Shown: piece by piece, positions 17,550 through 26,937 of the stretch
Numbering within the stretch: position 1 is the stretch's first letter
Layout: each line of letters opens with the position of its first letter
Notes under the pieces: model-generated
Database searches by the model: none
The model's input: the letters and a program-made list of their open reading frames with translations, nothing else
What the model was told of the DNA's origin: nothing
Origin: MPNP01 sp965116235
Lineage (GTDB): Bacteria > Pseudomonadota > Alphaproteobacteria > Rhodobacterales > Rhodobacteraceae
Assembly: GCA_965116235.1 (NCBI GenBank)
Contig: OZ220496.1
Span: 1,364,001-1,428,000 of the forward strand
Reading direction: 5' to 3'
DNA length: 64,000 nt
Translations under genes and position numbers: made by a program

Positions 17550-18236
17550 ATGTCCGCACCCTATATCCTATACCACTATCCGATCTCGCCTTTTTCGCGT
17601 AAGGTTCGTCTGGTCTTGGCGGAGAAAAATTTTGAGTTTACACTGAGAGAAGAGCGGTATTGGGAAAGAAGAGAAGGCTTCTGGCGGATCAATCCAAGCG
17701 GAAAGGTTCCGGTGCTGTGTCATGGTCGGGATGTGTTCGCCGACAGTCAGGCCATTTGCGAATATTTGGAAATGGTAGCTCCCGAGGGCACGGTTCCTCT
17801 CTTTCCCGATGACCCCAAGGAACAATGTGAAGTACGTCGGCTCATTGCCTATTTTGACGAGAAATTCTACCAGGAGGTGACGCAAGTTCTCCTGTTTGAG
17901 AGAATGTTGCGAAGGGTGCAAAAGCAAGGCTTCACGAATGAGCGACAGGTACGATCTGGGCTGGAAAAATATCGCCGACACATGAAATACATCAAGCACC
18001 TCATCGATAACCGCCGATGGATTGCCGGCAGTCGGATGACACTGGCCGATTTCACCGTGGCGGCTCATTTGTCGTGTCTGGACTATGTCGGCGACATTCA
18101 GTGGGATGATGAAGATCTTGCCGGGGTCAAGGGCTGGTATTCTGCCATCAAGTCCAGACCGGCATTCAGGCCCATTCTGTCTGACCACGTCCCGGGCTAT
18201 GTTCCCCCTCGTCATTATGCACATGTAGATTTTTGA
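17550..18236 (+). CDS. glutathione S-transferase family protein
   Basis: A 228-residue two-domain GST. The N-terminal thioredoxin-like fold begins YPISPFSRKVRLVLAEK, with serine rather than cysteine at the usual active-site position, and contains the NPSGKVPVL cis-proline loop and the DSQAICEYLE glutathione-contact motif. The C-terminal helical domain has the LADFTVAAHL segment. It probably conjugates or reduces small electrophiles in the cytoplasm; the substrate cannot be read from sequence. Its stop overlaps the queG start by 4 bp, so the pair forms an operon. Confidence 0.85.
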   Translation: MSAPYILYHYPISPFSRKVRLVLAEKNFEFTLREERYWERREGFWRINPSGKVPVLCHGRDVFADSQAICEYLEMVAPEGTVPLFPDDPKEQCEVRRLIAYFDEKFYQEVTQVLLFERMLRRVQKQGFTNERQVRSGLEKYRRHMKYIKHLIDNRRWIAGSRMTLADFTVAAHLSCLDYVGDIQWDDEDLAGVKGWYSAIKSRPAFRPILSDHVPGYVPPRHYAHVDF

Positions 18237-19273
18237 GCGATCTGAAGTCCGAACTCAAGCAGCTGGCGTTCAAGGAAGGATTTGCCAGTTTCGGGGTATG
18301 CCGACCCAACAGCATCCCGCACGCCAAGACTGGCCTCGAGGAATACCTGGCCAACAGATACCATGGAACAATGCACTGGATGGAGGAACGAGCGGGCTGG
18401 AGGGGTGACCCTGAAGCTTTGTGGCCGGCGGCAAAATCCATAATCATTCTGGCGGACTCATATGCCCAGCCAGTCAATTCGCTCGGCAATCTGGCGAGGA
18501 AAAACCGGGCCACAATTTCAGTTTATGCCCAAAACAAGGATTATCACAACCTGATAAAGAGACGGCTGAAGAGGCTTGGACGGTGGTTGATTGATCAAGA
18601 GCCCACGGCCGAAATCAAGGTCTTTGTCGATACGGCACCAGTCATGGAAAAACCTCTTGGCGAAGCAGCCGGAGTCGGTTGGCAGGGCAAGCATACAAAC
18701 CTTGTGAGCCGCCAGCTTGGCAACTGGTTTTTTCTTGGCGCGATATTTACAACCGTTCAACTGGATCCCGATGCGGCCGAAGCCGACCATTGCGGCCGTT
18801 GCCGACGATGTCTGGATATATGTCCCACGAACGCTTTTCCTGCCCCTTATCAGCTAGATGCCCGAAAATGCATTTCCTATCTGACGATCGAGCACAAGGG
18901 TCCCGTTCCTGTCGGCTTGCGGAAAAAACTGGGCAATCGCATTTATGGCTGTGACGATTGCCTTCAGATATGCCCGTGGAACAAGTTCGCGCGTCAGTCA
19001 AAAGAAATTCGTTATCAGGCCCGCCCAGAACTTCGTTCGCCTCATCTGAAAGACATGGTTCAATTGAATGAGGCAAGGTTCAGGGAATTGTTCAGAGGCA
19101 GTCCTGTGATCCGGATCGGTCGAAATCGCTTCATCCGTAACGTCCTTTATGCAATTGGCAATTCGGGCAACACATCACTGCTGGACAGCATCAAAGCCTA
19201 CAAGCAGGATGAGGATGCGGTCGTAGCCGATGCGGCCAACTGGGCGGAAAGAGAACTGTCGAAAAGTTCTTGA
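18233..19273 (+). CDS. queG: epoxyqueuosine reductase
   Basis: Cobalamin and iron-sulfur enzyme that reduces epoxyqueuosine to queuosine, the last step of the wobble-base modification in GUN-decoding tRNAs. At 346 residues it has two 4Fe-4S motifs, CGRCRRCLDICP and CDDCLQICPW, and the conserved VDTAPVMEKPLGEAAGVGW core. It starts at TTG 18233 inside the end of the GST gene, so it is translationally coupled. A C-terminal HEAT-like tail is present. Confidence 0.95.
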   Translation: MSDLKSELKQLAFKEGFASFGVCRPNSIPHAKTGLEEYLANRYHGTMHWMEERAGWRGDPEALWPAAKSIIILADSYAQPVNSLGNLARKNRATISVYAQNKDYHNLIKRRLKRLGRWLIDQEPTAEIKVFVDTAPVMEKPLGEAAGVGWQGKHTNLVSRQLGNWFFLGAIFTTVQLDPDAAEADHCGRCRRCLDICPTNAFPAPYQLDARKCISYLTIEHKGPVPVGLRKKLGNRIYGCDDCLQICPWNKFARQSKEIRYQARPELRSPHLKDMVQLNEARFRELFRGSPVIRIGRNRFIRNVLYAIGNSGNTSLLDSIKAYKQDEDAVVADAANWAERELSKSS

Positions 19274-19322
19274 ATCGGCGTCATGCTTCAGACTTGAAAC
19301 CACAATCAGACGTAAGGTCGCC

Positions 19323-20192
19323 ATGAAACATCTATTTTGCTTTGGCTTTGGCTTCAGTTCTCAGGAGGTGGCAAAGACACTGCTTCGAACAAGCGGATGG
19401 AGAGTTACAGGCACGACCCGGAATGTCGACAAACGGAGCCGGATGATGAAAACCGGAGTCGAAGGCCTCATATGGCCCGAGGTCGACATAACGGATGCAC
19501 TAAGTTCGGCCACCCACTGGTTGATTTCCACCCCACCCTTCGGAGGAAAAGATCCTGTAATCCAGTGGCTGGAAAACGAAAGAGTTGATTCTACCTGGCC
19601 TGTAGAATGGATCGGATATTTCTCAACGACTGCCGTTTACGGAGATCATCAGGGTCGATGGGTTGATGAAAATACCCCGGTCAGTCCAGCAACGGAAAGG
19701 GGGCGATACCGAGCACAGGCCGAACAAGACTGGAAAAGAATGGCGGATGGTCTCCGCGCCAGACTTTACACTTTCAGATTGGCCGGGATCTACGGGCCGG
19801 GACGAGGGCCAGTCGAACAGATGACGAAAGGGGTCAAACGCAAAATCATCAAGGATGGCCAATACTTTAACCGCATACATGTAGTAGACATAGCCGGAGC
19901 CGTTATCCAGTCGATCAAAAAACCCCTTTTACACGGCGTTTACAACGTCTGTGACGACAAACCCGAAAGGCCTGATATCATTGCGGATCATGTAGCGGAA
20001 CTTCTTGAGATGACACCACCCGAAGGCGTCAGATATGAAAAGGCAGAATTAAGCCCTATGGCACGCAGCTTTTATGGGGAATCCAAAAGGGTATCGAACG
20101 CCAAGCTAAAGACCTTCCTCGGCTACAAACTGAAGTACCCGAACTACGAAACAGGATTCCGGGCCCTGCTGACGGCAAAAAGGAACGCATAA
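19323..20192 (+). CDS. NAD(P)-dependent epimerase/dehydratase-like protein (YeeZ type)
   Basis: Atypical short-chain dehydrogenase of 289 residues. The N-terminal FGFGFSSQEVA loop takes the place of the usual GxxGxxG nucleotide-binding turn. STTAVYGDHQG and the later RYRAQAEQ stretch correspond to the catalytic region, and RLAGIYGPGR is typical of the extended SDR family. It resembles E. coli YeeZ, whose substrate is unknown. I start at ATG 19323 (MKHLFCFGFG), although the frame is open earlier. It lies 49 bp after queG on the same strand. Confidence 0.75.
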   Translation: MKHLFCFGFGFSSQEVAKTLLRTSGWRVTGTTRNVDKRSRMMKTGVEGLIWPEVDITDALSSATHWLISTPPFGGKDPVIQWLENERVDSTWPVEWIGYFSTTAVYGDHQGRWVDENTPVSPATERGRYRAQAEQDWKRMADGLRARLYTFRLAGIYGPGRGPVEQMTKGVKRKIIKDGQYFNRIHVVDIAGAVIQSIKKPLLHGVYNVCDDKPERPDIIADHVAELLEMTPPEGVRYEKAELSPMARSFYGESKRVSNAKLKTFLGYKLKYPNYETGFRALLTAKRNA

Positions 20193-20265
20193 CCCACGAT
20201 CCCAGCAGGAACCGCGAAATTATGCGAACCGAGAAATATCGGGAAGGAACGCCGAAGAAGGCGGT

Positions 20266-20469
20266 CTACAATGCCACGGCTATGGCGGCAAGAATCAGGA
20301 TGATCCCCCAGCCACCGAGCCAGCCGCCAGAACTTTCTTCAACTTCGGGTTCGGCCATTTCCATGGCCTCAGCCATCATTTCATCTGACGTATCGGCTTC
20401 GTCCATACCACCAGCGGTCGCACCAAAAGCCACACCAGCGAAGACGAAAGGAAGAATTATCTTTTTCAT
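20266..20469 (-). CDS. small acidic secreted or membrane protein
   Basis: A 67-residue protein with a signal peptide (MKKIILPFVFAGVAFGATA), a methionine- and glutamate-rich linker, a short glycine/tryptophan turn (SSGGWLGGW) and a C-terminal hydrophobic segment (GIILILAAIAVAL). The ATG at 20469 has a good AGGAG site 7 bp upstream, which supports this start over an earlier one in frame. Similar small proteins occur in alphaproteobacteria without a known role. A longer opposing frame on the plus strand is its shadow. Confidence 0.65.
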   Translation of the reverse strand: MKKIILPFVFAGVAFGATAGGMDEADTSDEMMAEAMEMAEPEVEESSGGWLGGWGIILILAAIAVAL

Positions 20470-20661
20470 AGCAACTCCTAAATTTCGAGAGATCATGAAC
20501 AACTGAAATACCAATCAAATGGAATCTGTCAAGTGTTATATTGACAAGAACGAAATACGCAAGAGTTCATTCAGGCAAGCACGGTTTCAGTTTGAATTGT
20601 TGAGCCCAGTAAACACGGTCATGCCGGGAAGCGTGCACGAATTACAAACTGGGCACGGCCT

Positions 20662-21231
20662 TCAGATGAGTACCACTTGCGTGCCGATTTCTGCCCAGTC
20701 ATAGAGGACGGCTATATCTTCGTTGTAGAGCCCGATACATCCCTGAGAGGCTCGTCGACCGATCTTTCTCGTATCGTGGGTTCCATGAATGCGATATGCA
20801 GGCCAAGACAGATAGAGGGCGTGGGTTCCCAATGGGTTGTCCGGTCCTGGTGGCATGAACGTCGGCCAGTCAGGATTGCGTTCAAGCATGGATGCCGTCG
20901 GCGTCCATGACGGATTCTCCCTCTTGCCTATGACCTTGGTTCGACCAAGTCGAGTCAACTCGGGGGTCAAGGGAACACTCGTCGGAAAGAGGCGGTGGGT
21001 CGTTCCATCTTCGGACCAGTAATGCAGGGCTCTAAACTTTGTATCGACGAGGATCACCCCATGCTTCAGATTGTCAAAGTGATCGTGCCAACGGGCAAAG
21101 CGATAGGCCGATATGTTACGCAAGTGCTTGCCAGATTCCGCGTGCAACGGAACTCCCGCAAGCGTTGCCCCTGCCCCTGCTATGCCAGCTACCAAGGACA
21201 GCCCGAATTTCCTGCGACTGAGCGGGTTCAT
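20662..21231 (-). CDS. L,D-transpeptidase (YkuD domain), Tat-type signal
   Basis: A 189-residue exported enzyme with a twin-arginine-like signal (SRRKFGLSLVAGIAGAG). The YkuD catalytic signature is present as His149-Gly with His152 and SQGC containing nucleophile Cys165. L,D-transpeptidases form 3-3 peptidoglycan crosslinks or attach proteins to the wall. It is transcribed toward the small acidic membrane protein. A second, lipoprotein-like L,D-transpeptidase is encoded at 28511-29092. Confidence 0.85.
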   Translation of the reverse strand: MNPLSRRKFGLSLVAGIAGAGATLAGVPLHAESGKHLRNISAYRFARWHDHFDNLKHGVILVDTKFRALHYWSEDGTTHRLFPTSVPLTPELTRLGRTKVIGKRENPSWTPTASMLERNPDWPTFMPPGPDNPLGTHALYLSWPAYRIHGTHDTRKIGRRASQGCIGLYNEDIAVLYDWAEIGTQVVLI

Positions 21232-21408
21232 TTCTCTGCTCTAACCTCCTTAAATCTTGGACATCTGAATTTACGCCAATATACTGGTCGGACAATGCTC
21301 CAATTTACAGAGTCCCTATTGACTTGACAAGTTCTTGAAGTTTCATAACAGAATTTTGAATTCGGGGATGTGTAATCTGGTAACGCCGGCACAAATAACC
21401 CCGGCGAG

Positions 21409-22005
21409 GTGTTCACAACAAGGGTAGATAGAATCTTGAAGAAATACAGCACTAAAATCCTGTTTTTATTCATGGTTGGATCGATGGTTGCGTGTTCGGA
21501 CCCGAGCGATCTGCCTGTCGAAGATGAGGTGGTGGTGTCCCGCATCTATGAAATTGACGAGCGTGAGGCCAGCAAGATACCGTTGCTTGTTCTCATTTCA
21601 GTCAACCGCTTTCGCGAGCAGGAGAGCCTGGGGGAACTGTCCTACTCGGCCGAACTGAATGCCGCTGCATTTACACACGCTGGCGACATGAGCTTGCAGA
21701 ATCGGCCTTGGCACTTTGGTTCCGACCGATCCTCGCCAATTTTCAGAGCACAAAGAGCGGGATATCAGGGGCATTTGGTTGGAGAGAATATTTCGGAATC
21801 ATTTGAGCCTCCTGTTGATGTAATCAGATCCTGGATGAATGGAGAGCCAACTCGGGTCAATTTGCTTGACCCCGACGCTAACGATCTTGGCCTAGGCTGG
21901 AAGCAGGATGATGACGGCAGAATCTGGTGGGTATTGCTGGTGGGGTCGTCAAGTCATCCATCAGGCGAGGAAGCGGACGCAACTGTCCAACCCACAGAAG
22001 GTTAG
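21409..22005 (+). CDS. CAP/SCP-domain lipoprotein
   Basis: A 198-residue envelope protein. A hydrophobic stretch ends in VGSMVAC, a lipobox-like site, so it is probably a lipoprotein. The rest is a CAP (SCP/PR1) domain: VNRFREQESLGELSYSAEL, then AFTHAGDMSLQN, WHFGSD and the GENIS motif. The start is uncertain: GTG 21409 gives nine extra residues, while TTG 21436 would give a neater lipoprotein signal; neither has a strong ribosome site. It is divergent from the L,D-transpeptidase. Confidence 0.7.
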   Translation: MFTTRVDRILKKYSTKILFLFMVGSMVACSDPSDLPVEDEVVVSRIYEIDEREASKIPLLVLISVNRFREQESLGELSYSAELNAAAFTHAGDMSLQNRPWHFGSDRSSPIFRAQRAGYQGHLVGENISESFEPPVDVIRSWMNGEPTRVNLLDPDANDLGLGWKQDDDGRIWWVLLVGSSSHPSGEEADATVQPTEG

Positions 22006-22106
22006 GCGGCAGACTCAGTAACCATGTCCCGTTATGTTGATGTATAGACAGCAAAGACGAATGGTGCCGAGCTTGATCATTGCCAAATCGGTACCTCGGA
22101 GTCAGC

Positions 22107-22207
22107 ACAAGGCATGCAGAAGCCCGGCGTGGTCGACCATCGTGCGCAGTTTGGGTATTAACCCGTCCCAATATAATTTGAAGTGATGCTTATGTTGGGC
22201 AGTTTCT
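22107..22207. repeat. left copy of 101-bp direct repeat
   Basis: Aligns without gaps to 25765-25865; by hand I count about 85 of 101 identical positions, including the shared core CAGTTTGG, TATTAACCCGTCCCA. Both copies face the same way and bracket the poly-G module, porin-like gene and phage portal relic. Confidence 0.8.
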
Positions 22208-22593
22208 CAACTTCAGCTATCTATTGGTTTAACTATACGATATAAAATGATAATTATTTCCAAAAGGGCACTATTTTGCACGTTTCGTTCCAGTCCCCGT
22301 GATGTCGGCTATGTGTCCGTTCGTCCGGTTCCGGGAACCAACCCATCGCCCTAAGCGTCCGACTGGCTCCAACCGAGCGTTTTCGGCTGGTCGAGCAAGT
22401 GCTGGTTGCGGTCGAGACCTTGCCGATGGGCCCGAACCGGACCCCAAGACGATAGAAGGCCGGAACGCCGAATGGACCGACATGATGCCTGCGGCATCCC
22501 AGATCATGCACCGGATCCACGAAGTGGCCTTGCTTGCGGCCCTGTCGGTCGAGATCCGGCCTCCCTCGAAAAAGAATGCACGGGAGAAAAGAC
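22208..22593. other. gene-free region before module B
   Basis: About 390 bp between the left direct repeat and the second poly-G module. It begins with an AT-rich stretch (22215-22260) and then becomes GC-rich. Overlapping open frames exist on both strands, but none has a ribosome site or a recognisable product. Confidence 0.4.
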
Positions 22594-22676
22594 TGTCGCA
22601 AGAATGCGACACTTTTCAAGAAAATGCTTGGCGACCCGGCAAATCATGTTGCAAATCGCCTGGGGGGGGGTAAATG
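22594..22676 (+). promoter_or_regulatory. poly-G promoter module B (inverted repeat, -35-like box, G9 spacer)
   Basis: TGTCGCA-AGAA-TGCGACA (22594-22611) is an 18-bp inverted repeat with the same arms as module A. TTGCAA (22649-22654) follows after 37 bp, then 7 bp, then nine G (22662-22670), then TAAATG. The start codon at 22723 lies 52 bp after the tract, against 53 bp in module A. The G run fills the 16-bp gap between the -35-like and -10-like boxes. Conserved spacings with only partly conserved bases between them argue for function. Confidence 0.6.
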
Positions 22677-22722
22677 TCCCGTCATAGTCAGAAACTTTCA
22701 CATGAAACAGGAGTAGGAAATC

Positions 22723-24242
22723 ATGCCGAAGTTGATCATGTTGTCCATGGCCCTGATGCTGGCGGGAGCCGGTGCCCAGGCCATGGAGGGGGGGGGGTAG
22801 CCGCCTCCATGGATGACAGCGCTCCCGCTGTCGACGAGACGAAAATGGATGTCGCCATGATGGAGGGTGTACCCGAAGTCATGGACGAGGGGATGCCGAT
22901 GGCCAGTGCGCCTTCGGTGGCGTTGTCCGGTTCGGCCAAGATGGGCTTGAAGCGTGAGGACGACAATGCCAGCATGGACCCGGAGTCCGACAACATCAAG
23001 ACCGTGGTGGAATACGAGATCAAGTTCAGTTCCTCGGGTGTGACCGACGGGGGTCTTGTCTTTGGCGCGGCCATATCGATTGACGAGGACGGCAAGGGAG
23101 CCGCTGGCAGTAACGGGGTCAACGCGGCCAGTGTTCACATTGGCGGTGCCGACGGCACTTGGAAGCTGCAATTTGGGGGCAACGATCCCGGCATTGATCT
23201 GGTCGGCAACATTGGCGTGGCCAATGCGGACGACATCTCCGGCATGACCCTGACGTTGGTACCACTCACTTGGGGTGATAAAATGGAACAGGTGTATATG
23301 AGCTCGGCTTATTACCCTGATTTCACCGCGGGGGAGAAAGGCATTGCTTATATACCCCCGGGGGGTGTCCCTAGAGTGATCAACAAAACATCCACGCTTC
23401 AGGTCTCCCAGTATTTTGACGCTCAGGGCAATTATGATCCTTTGGAAAGCGACAAGCCCGTCAAATATATCAAGCAAGCTGCGGGGGGAGTGACGTATAC
23501 CTCTATCAGGTCAAATGTGGGGGCCATGAGGAACCTTTTCTTTAGGGATGTCAAAGGCACCAATATGCCAGCACCGCCGCCGGGAGGTCATACTGCCATG
23601 GCCTTGACCGGCACCATCGATTCGTTTTCCTATGCTCTGACCGCCAGCGAAGCGGGTGACGACACTTGGTCGGCAGGGATCAAGTATGATCCCGGAGCCT
23701 TTTACGTGTCTGCGGGCATGGACTATAACGACGTGAAGGCCATTGGAGCCGGAGGCACCTTTGCCGGGTTCACCGGGAAGGCAACCTATGTTAAGCAAGA
23801 CGCCGAGCCATATTGGACTTTCATACATGCGTTTGTCGAAGCCTCGACCGGATATAGCAGTATGTCATCAAAATTACATGCCGTGAACGACATGGAGGCT
23901 TATGGTCTGTCGGTCTCACGGGATATCGGGTCGGGTTCCAATGTCACGCTGGCCTATTCCCGGCTCACCGACAAGATCTACAAGCCCACCTTTATCGGCA
24001 CCAAGCAATGGGAGCTGGACTTCACCTACGATCTGGGGGGCGGTGCCAGCTTCTACGCAGGCATTGAACAGGCCGACAAGTCCGAGCTCGATCAGGAGAA
24101 CCCCACAGGCGTATCAGAGTATGCGGTCCAATCAAAGTATACGGTCGTTTCCAATGGAGATGGTAAAGCCGCCACCTATACCCCGATCAGCAAGACATCA
24201 AAGGTGACGACCATCGAGCTGGGCATCACCATGAAGTTCTAG
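22723..24242 (+). CDS. phase-variable porin-like outer-membrane protein (out of frame in this assembly)
   Basis: ATG 22723, with AGGAG 9 bp upstream, encodes a clean signal peptide (MPKLIMLSMALMLAGAGAQA) and then meets a run of ten G and an immediate TAG at 22798-22800. The rest of the protein, about 480 residues, continues in another frame: an acidic, methionine-rich N-terminus, then beta-barrel-like segments with alternating residues, ending in ELGITMKF with a terminal phenylalanine, as in outer-membrane porins. One extra G (or two fewer) joins signal and barrel. The longer frame that reads from ATG 22674 runs antiphase through the signal peptide and would yield no signal. A porin is the best family guess. 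Confidence 0.8.
22788..22797 (+). repeat. coding G10 tract at the porin signal cleavage region
   Basis: Ten G, starting with the last base of a GAG codon and followed by TAG. With ten, the signal-peptide frame ends here. With eleven, the frame reads on as GTA GCC GCC TCC ATG GAT into the barrel. The position, just after the predicted cleavage site, means that slippage adds or removes only glycines in the mature protein. Confidence 0.85.
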
Positions 24243-24412
24243 TCTCGGTGCGGGTGGGGCGGATTGCGCCGGACGGCCAGGGCTTGAAGCAATTTGGCCC
24301 GATCGCTGGTGGCCCCGCTCGCAATGTGCAGAAGATTGGTGGTGGCACTGATCCGCCGGGTCATCCGACTACGTATAGCCACTTCCTTCTTGGCCGTCAG
24401 GTTGCCAAGCCG

Positions 24413-25482
24413 CTAGGCCACAACGTCCGCCTCTACCGTATCCAGCAAGCCATGAACGGCGGTCAGCAAATGCAGAACAAGCGGGTGCGTTTGTGGGTTG
24501 ACCCCTGAATGAACCGAATTGTATAGCCGGTTGAGGCTCTGAATCTGACTCCCCCAGACATGCAACGGATCTTCGGCCATCACTCGAACCCGGATTATGG
24601 CGGCCTGTGCCTCCGTCATGCCCGCCTCGATCAATTGCTTATAGGCTCGCGACCGACCGGCCAGATCAGACGCCCTCAGCTCGCTGAAATCGAGCAAGAT
24701 AGGCGTTTCCAGCTTCTCGGTCAGTTCGACCTCGACCGAGCGAGCCAGGGGCGCGACGGCCCCAAAGACAAACTGCCGCCATGCCTCCCTGCGAGCGGTG
24801 CCGTCTCCGGCCTCGACAAACTCCGCGGGGATCCCGCAGGCGGTCAACACATGAATCATGGCTTGGCGGTGCAAGGCTACCAAGGGCTAGGGCAAATTCG
24901 CTCCCAGACGAATAGGGCGGTAGTCGGTCGATAGCGGGCTCTCCCGCAAGGCATGGCCGGGACTGGAATCAAAGAGAACCGCCTGACCCCGCAAGCGGTT
25001 GACCTGTCGGGACAAGGCCGCCTGACTGCCACGATTCGCGCTCATGTTCGGGATCTGCAAGATCGAGCCGATTGGCCCGGTCATTTCCCCCGCCGGTCTC
25101 GCTTTGAGATGGGCCAGCACTTTCAGGCGGGTTCGGGCTTCCTCCAACGGACTGCATCCCATCCAGGCCTTCGGGGGTCGGTCGAGTAACACAGATGCAC
25201 AATACCTTCGCCCTCGATCTTGCGGGTCAATGTGGTGCTAGGATCGCTATTCGTGATTTCATACACCCATTGGCGCGGGTCCGGGCCGCCGGTTATGGTC
25301 CAGTCCGAGACCGGCAATAGCCGAATCCCGGTGTGGTCGACCTGAATCAGTCCGACCCATTCCCCTTGCTTGATCAGCGAGCGACCTATGCCGTCTAGGG
25401 TCGCGGGGGTCCGGGCATTGGCTCCCTGCACCTTGGCCGAAGCAAAGGCTTTCCCACAGAGATTGGCAGCCAGCTCGACCAC
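24413..25482 (-). pseudogene. decayed HK97-type phage portal gene
   Basis: Three minus-strand frame segments together read like one portal protein broken by frameshifts. 25123-25482 gives the N-middle part (AANLCGKAFASAKVQG through GGPDPRQWVYEI). 24887-25192 has WMGCSPLEEARTRLKVLAHL. 24413-24883 has the C-terminal part (HRQAMIHVLTACGIPAEFV, GTARREAWRQFVFG, SELRASDLAGRSRAY). Portal proteins form the dodecameric ring through which phage DNA enters and leaves. No other head, tail or integrase gene is nearby, so this is an isolated prophage relic. Confidence 0.65.
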
Positions 25483-25764
25483 GGCCAGCCAGATAAAGAT
25501 CTAGGTCGAGCGGATCAGCCTTCTTCATGATACGCAAGGGGACCAGCGGGTCGATCTGCTGAATGCCATCACTGCGGATGCGCAGGCGATTGACCGTACA
25601 CTGGGCTTGAGTTGGCAGCGGCAGCCGTTCACTATGAAGCCCGCTCCTCCGCTGGAGCCCTGATCGGCATCATAGACCGCAACGGAGAGCACAAAAGCAG
25701 TATCCTTCTGGAAATTAATATTATTTATATTGAATGGTTAAGGAATTAAACGTCTGAATTCAAG

Positions 25765-25865
25765 ACAAGGCGTGCAGAAGGCCGGCGCAGCCGACTGTCA
25801 TGTGCAGTTTGGATATTAACCCGTCCCAACATAATGTGGAGTGATGTTTATGTTGAACAGTTTCT
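25765..25865. repeat. right copy of 101-bp direct repeat
   Basis: Same orientation and length as 22107-22207, about 84 percent identical by hand count. It lies just after the portal relic and about 60 bp before the end of the ParA-like gene. Confidence 0.8.
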
Positions 25866-25923
25866 TCTCCGACTGAAGCATTGTCTATGGATTCAATTAT
25901 CTAAACCCATCACGAGATTTTCC

Positions 25924-26937
25924 TTACAGAGGCTTAAGTCCTATCAACTCCGAAATTTTTCTCGCCAGAGTCAAGAAATCTTCATACGCATCCCGTACTG
26001 CCAACGCGTGAACGCCCATGGCACCATCAGCAGGAGTCAGGTGAAAGATTGGCTTGCGACTATCGTTTGATATCTGAATCAGGCTTCGATATTGCCTGAT
26101 TGCAGCTAAGCAGTGTTCATCATCAGCGGGCACAAGCGGAATGGATGACTTGTCAGCACTTTCCGACAGCAACTCGGCATAACCCGCTGGAATTCTGCTC
26201 GTAAGCTCAAGCAGCTTGTCAGAACGGTCGAATCTTGCTCTGAGAGGCTGGACTACTACGTATCCAAGGGGAACCGTCCTGCCGTCAGGCAAAGTCAAAT
26301 CCTGCCCTGTTTTGCGTTCTTTCTGCCTGTTCCATTCATCCTTCCACACATCCAGTTGATGTGCAAGACACTGTAGTCCTCTCAAGGAAAAAAGATCATT
26401 GGACAAAGGCACAATCAATTTGTCAGCGGCTATGAGAGCTGACCGGTTAATCGCTCCAAGGCTGGAGCCGACGTCCAGAAAGACAACCGTCGATTCGGTG
26501 TCCTTTGCTCCTTCCTGCAGAATGGTCCAAAAGCTCGACAGAGTGCGCAAGGCATGACGGGCAGTATCGTCATTCGTTGCATTGAACCATTGTTCCGACA
26601 ACACGTTCTCGAAGTGCAACAACGACAAATCTCCTGACAGAAGAGAAAGGTTAGGGCTCATTTCAATAAAACGTGGGGGCTGGATATCACCAGTTCTGAC
26701 AAGCAGTTCCAGGCTTTGGAAAATTGTTCCACCATATTTCTTGGATTGATCCGGATGCCAGATTGCTTCCAAATCATCCTCATCCAGAAAAGCGGATGTC
26801 AGATGAGCTTGTGGATCCAGATCACACAGCAGAACCTGATGCCCAATTTCAGCTAACATCCAGGCGACATGGTATGTAAGAGATGTCTTGCCTGTACCGC
26901 TCCGAGGATTGAAGAAGGTAAGAATCGGAACGGTCAC
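25924..26937 (-). CDS. ParA/MinD-like P-loop ATPase
   Basis: A 337-residue ParA-type ATPase. The P-loop is NPRSGTGKTS (residues 10-19), so the signature lysine of the deviant Walker A motif (KGGxGKT) is replaced by arginine. DLDPQAH follows as the A' motif and VVFLDVGSSLG as Walker B. Chromosomal partition ParA proteins are shorter and come with parB, which is absent. Its start overlaps the stop of the AlbA_2-domain gene by one base, so the two are cotranscribed. Partner and context point to an accessory module (defense or mobile-element maintenance), not chromosome segregation. Confidence 0.75.
   Translation of the reverse strand: MTVPILTFFNPRSGTGKTSLTYHVAWMLAEIGHQVLLCDLDPQAHLTSAFLDEDDLEAIWHPDQSKKYGGTIFQSLELLVRTGDIQPPRFIEMSPNLSLLSGDLSLLHFENVLSEQWFNATNDDTARHALRTLSSFWTILQEGAKDTESTVVFLDVGSSLGAINRSALIAADKLIVPLSNDLFSLRGLQCLAHQLDVWKDEWNRQKERKTGQDLTLPDGRTVPLGYVVVQPLRARFDRSDKLLELTSRIPAGYAELLSESADKSSIPLVPADDEHCLAAIRQYRSLIQISNDSRKPIFHLTPADGAMGVHALAVRDAYEDFLTLARKISELIGLKPL

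Noticed and set aside
22674..22722. ATG 22674 as the start of the porin-like protein
   Set aside because: It would read the obvious signal peptide out of frame and give a polar N-terminus with no export signal; ATG 22723 has the ribosome site and signal.
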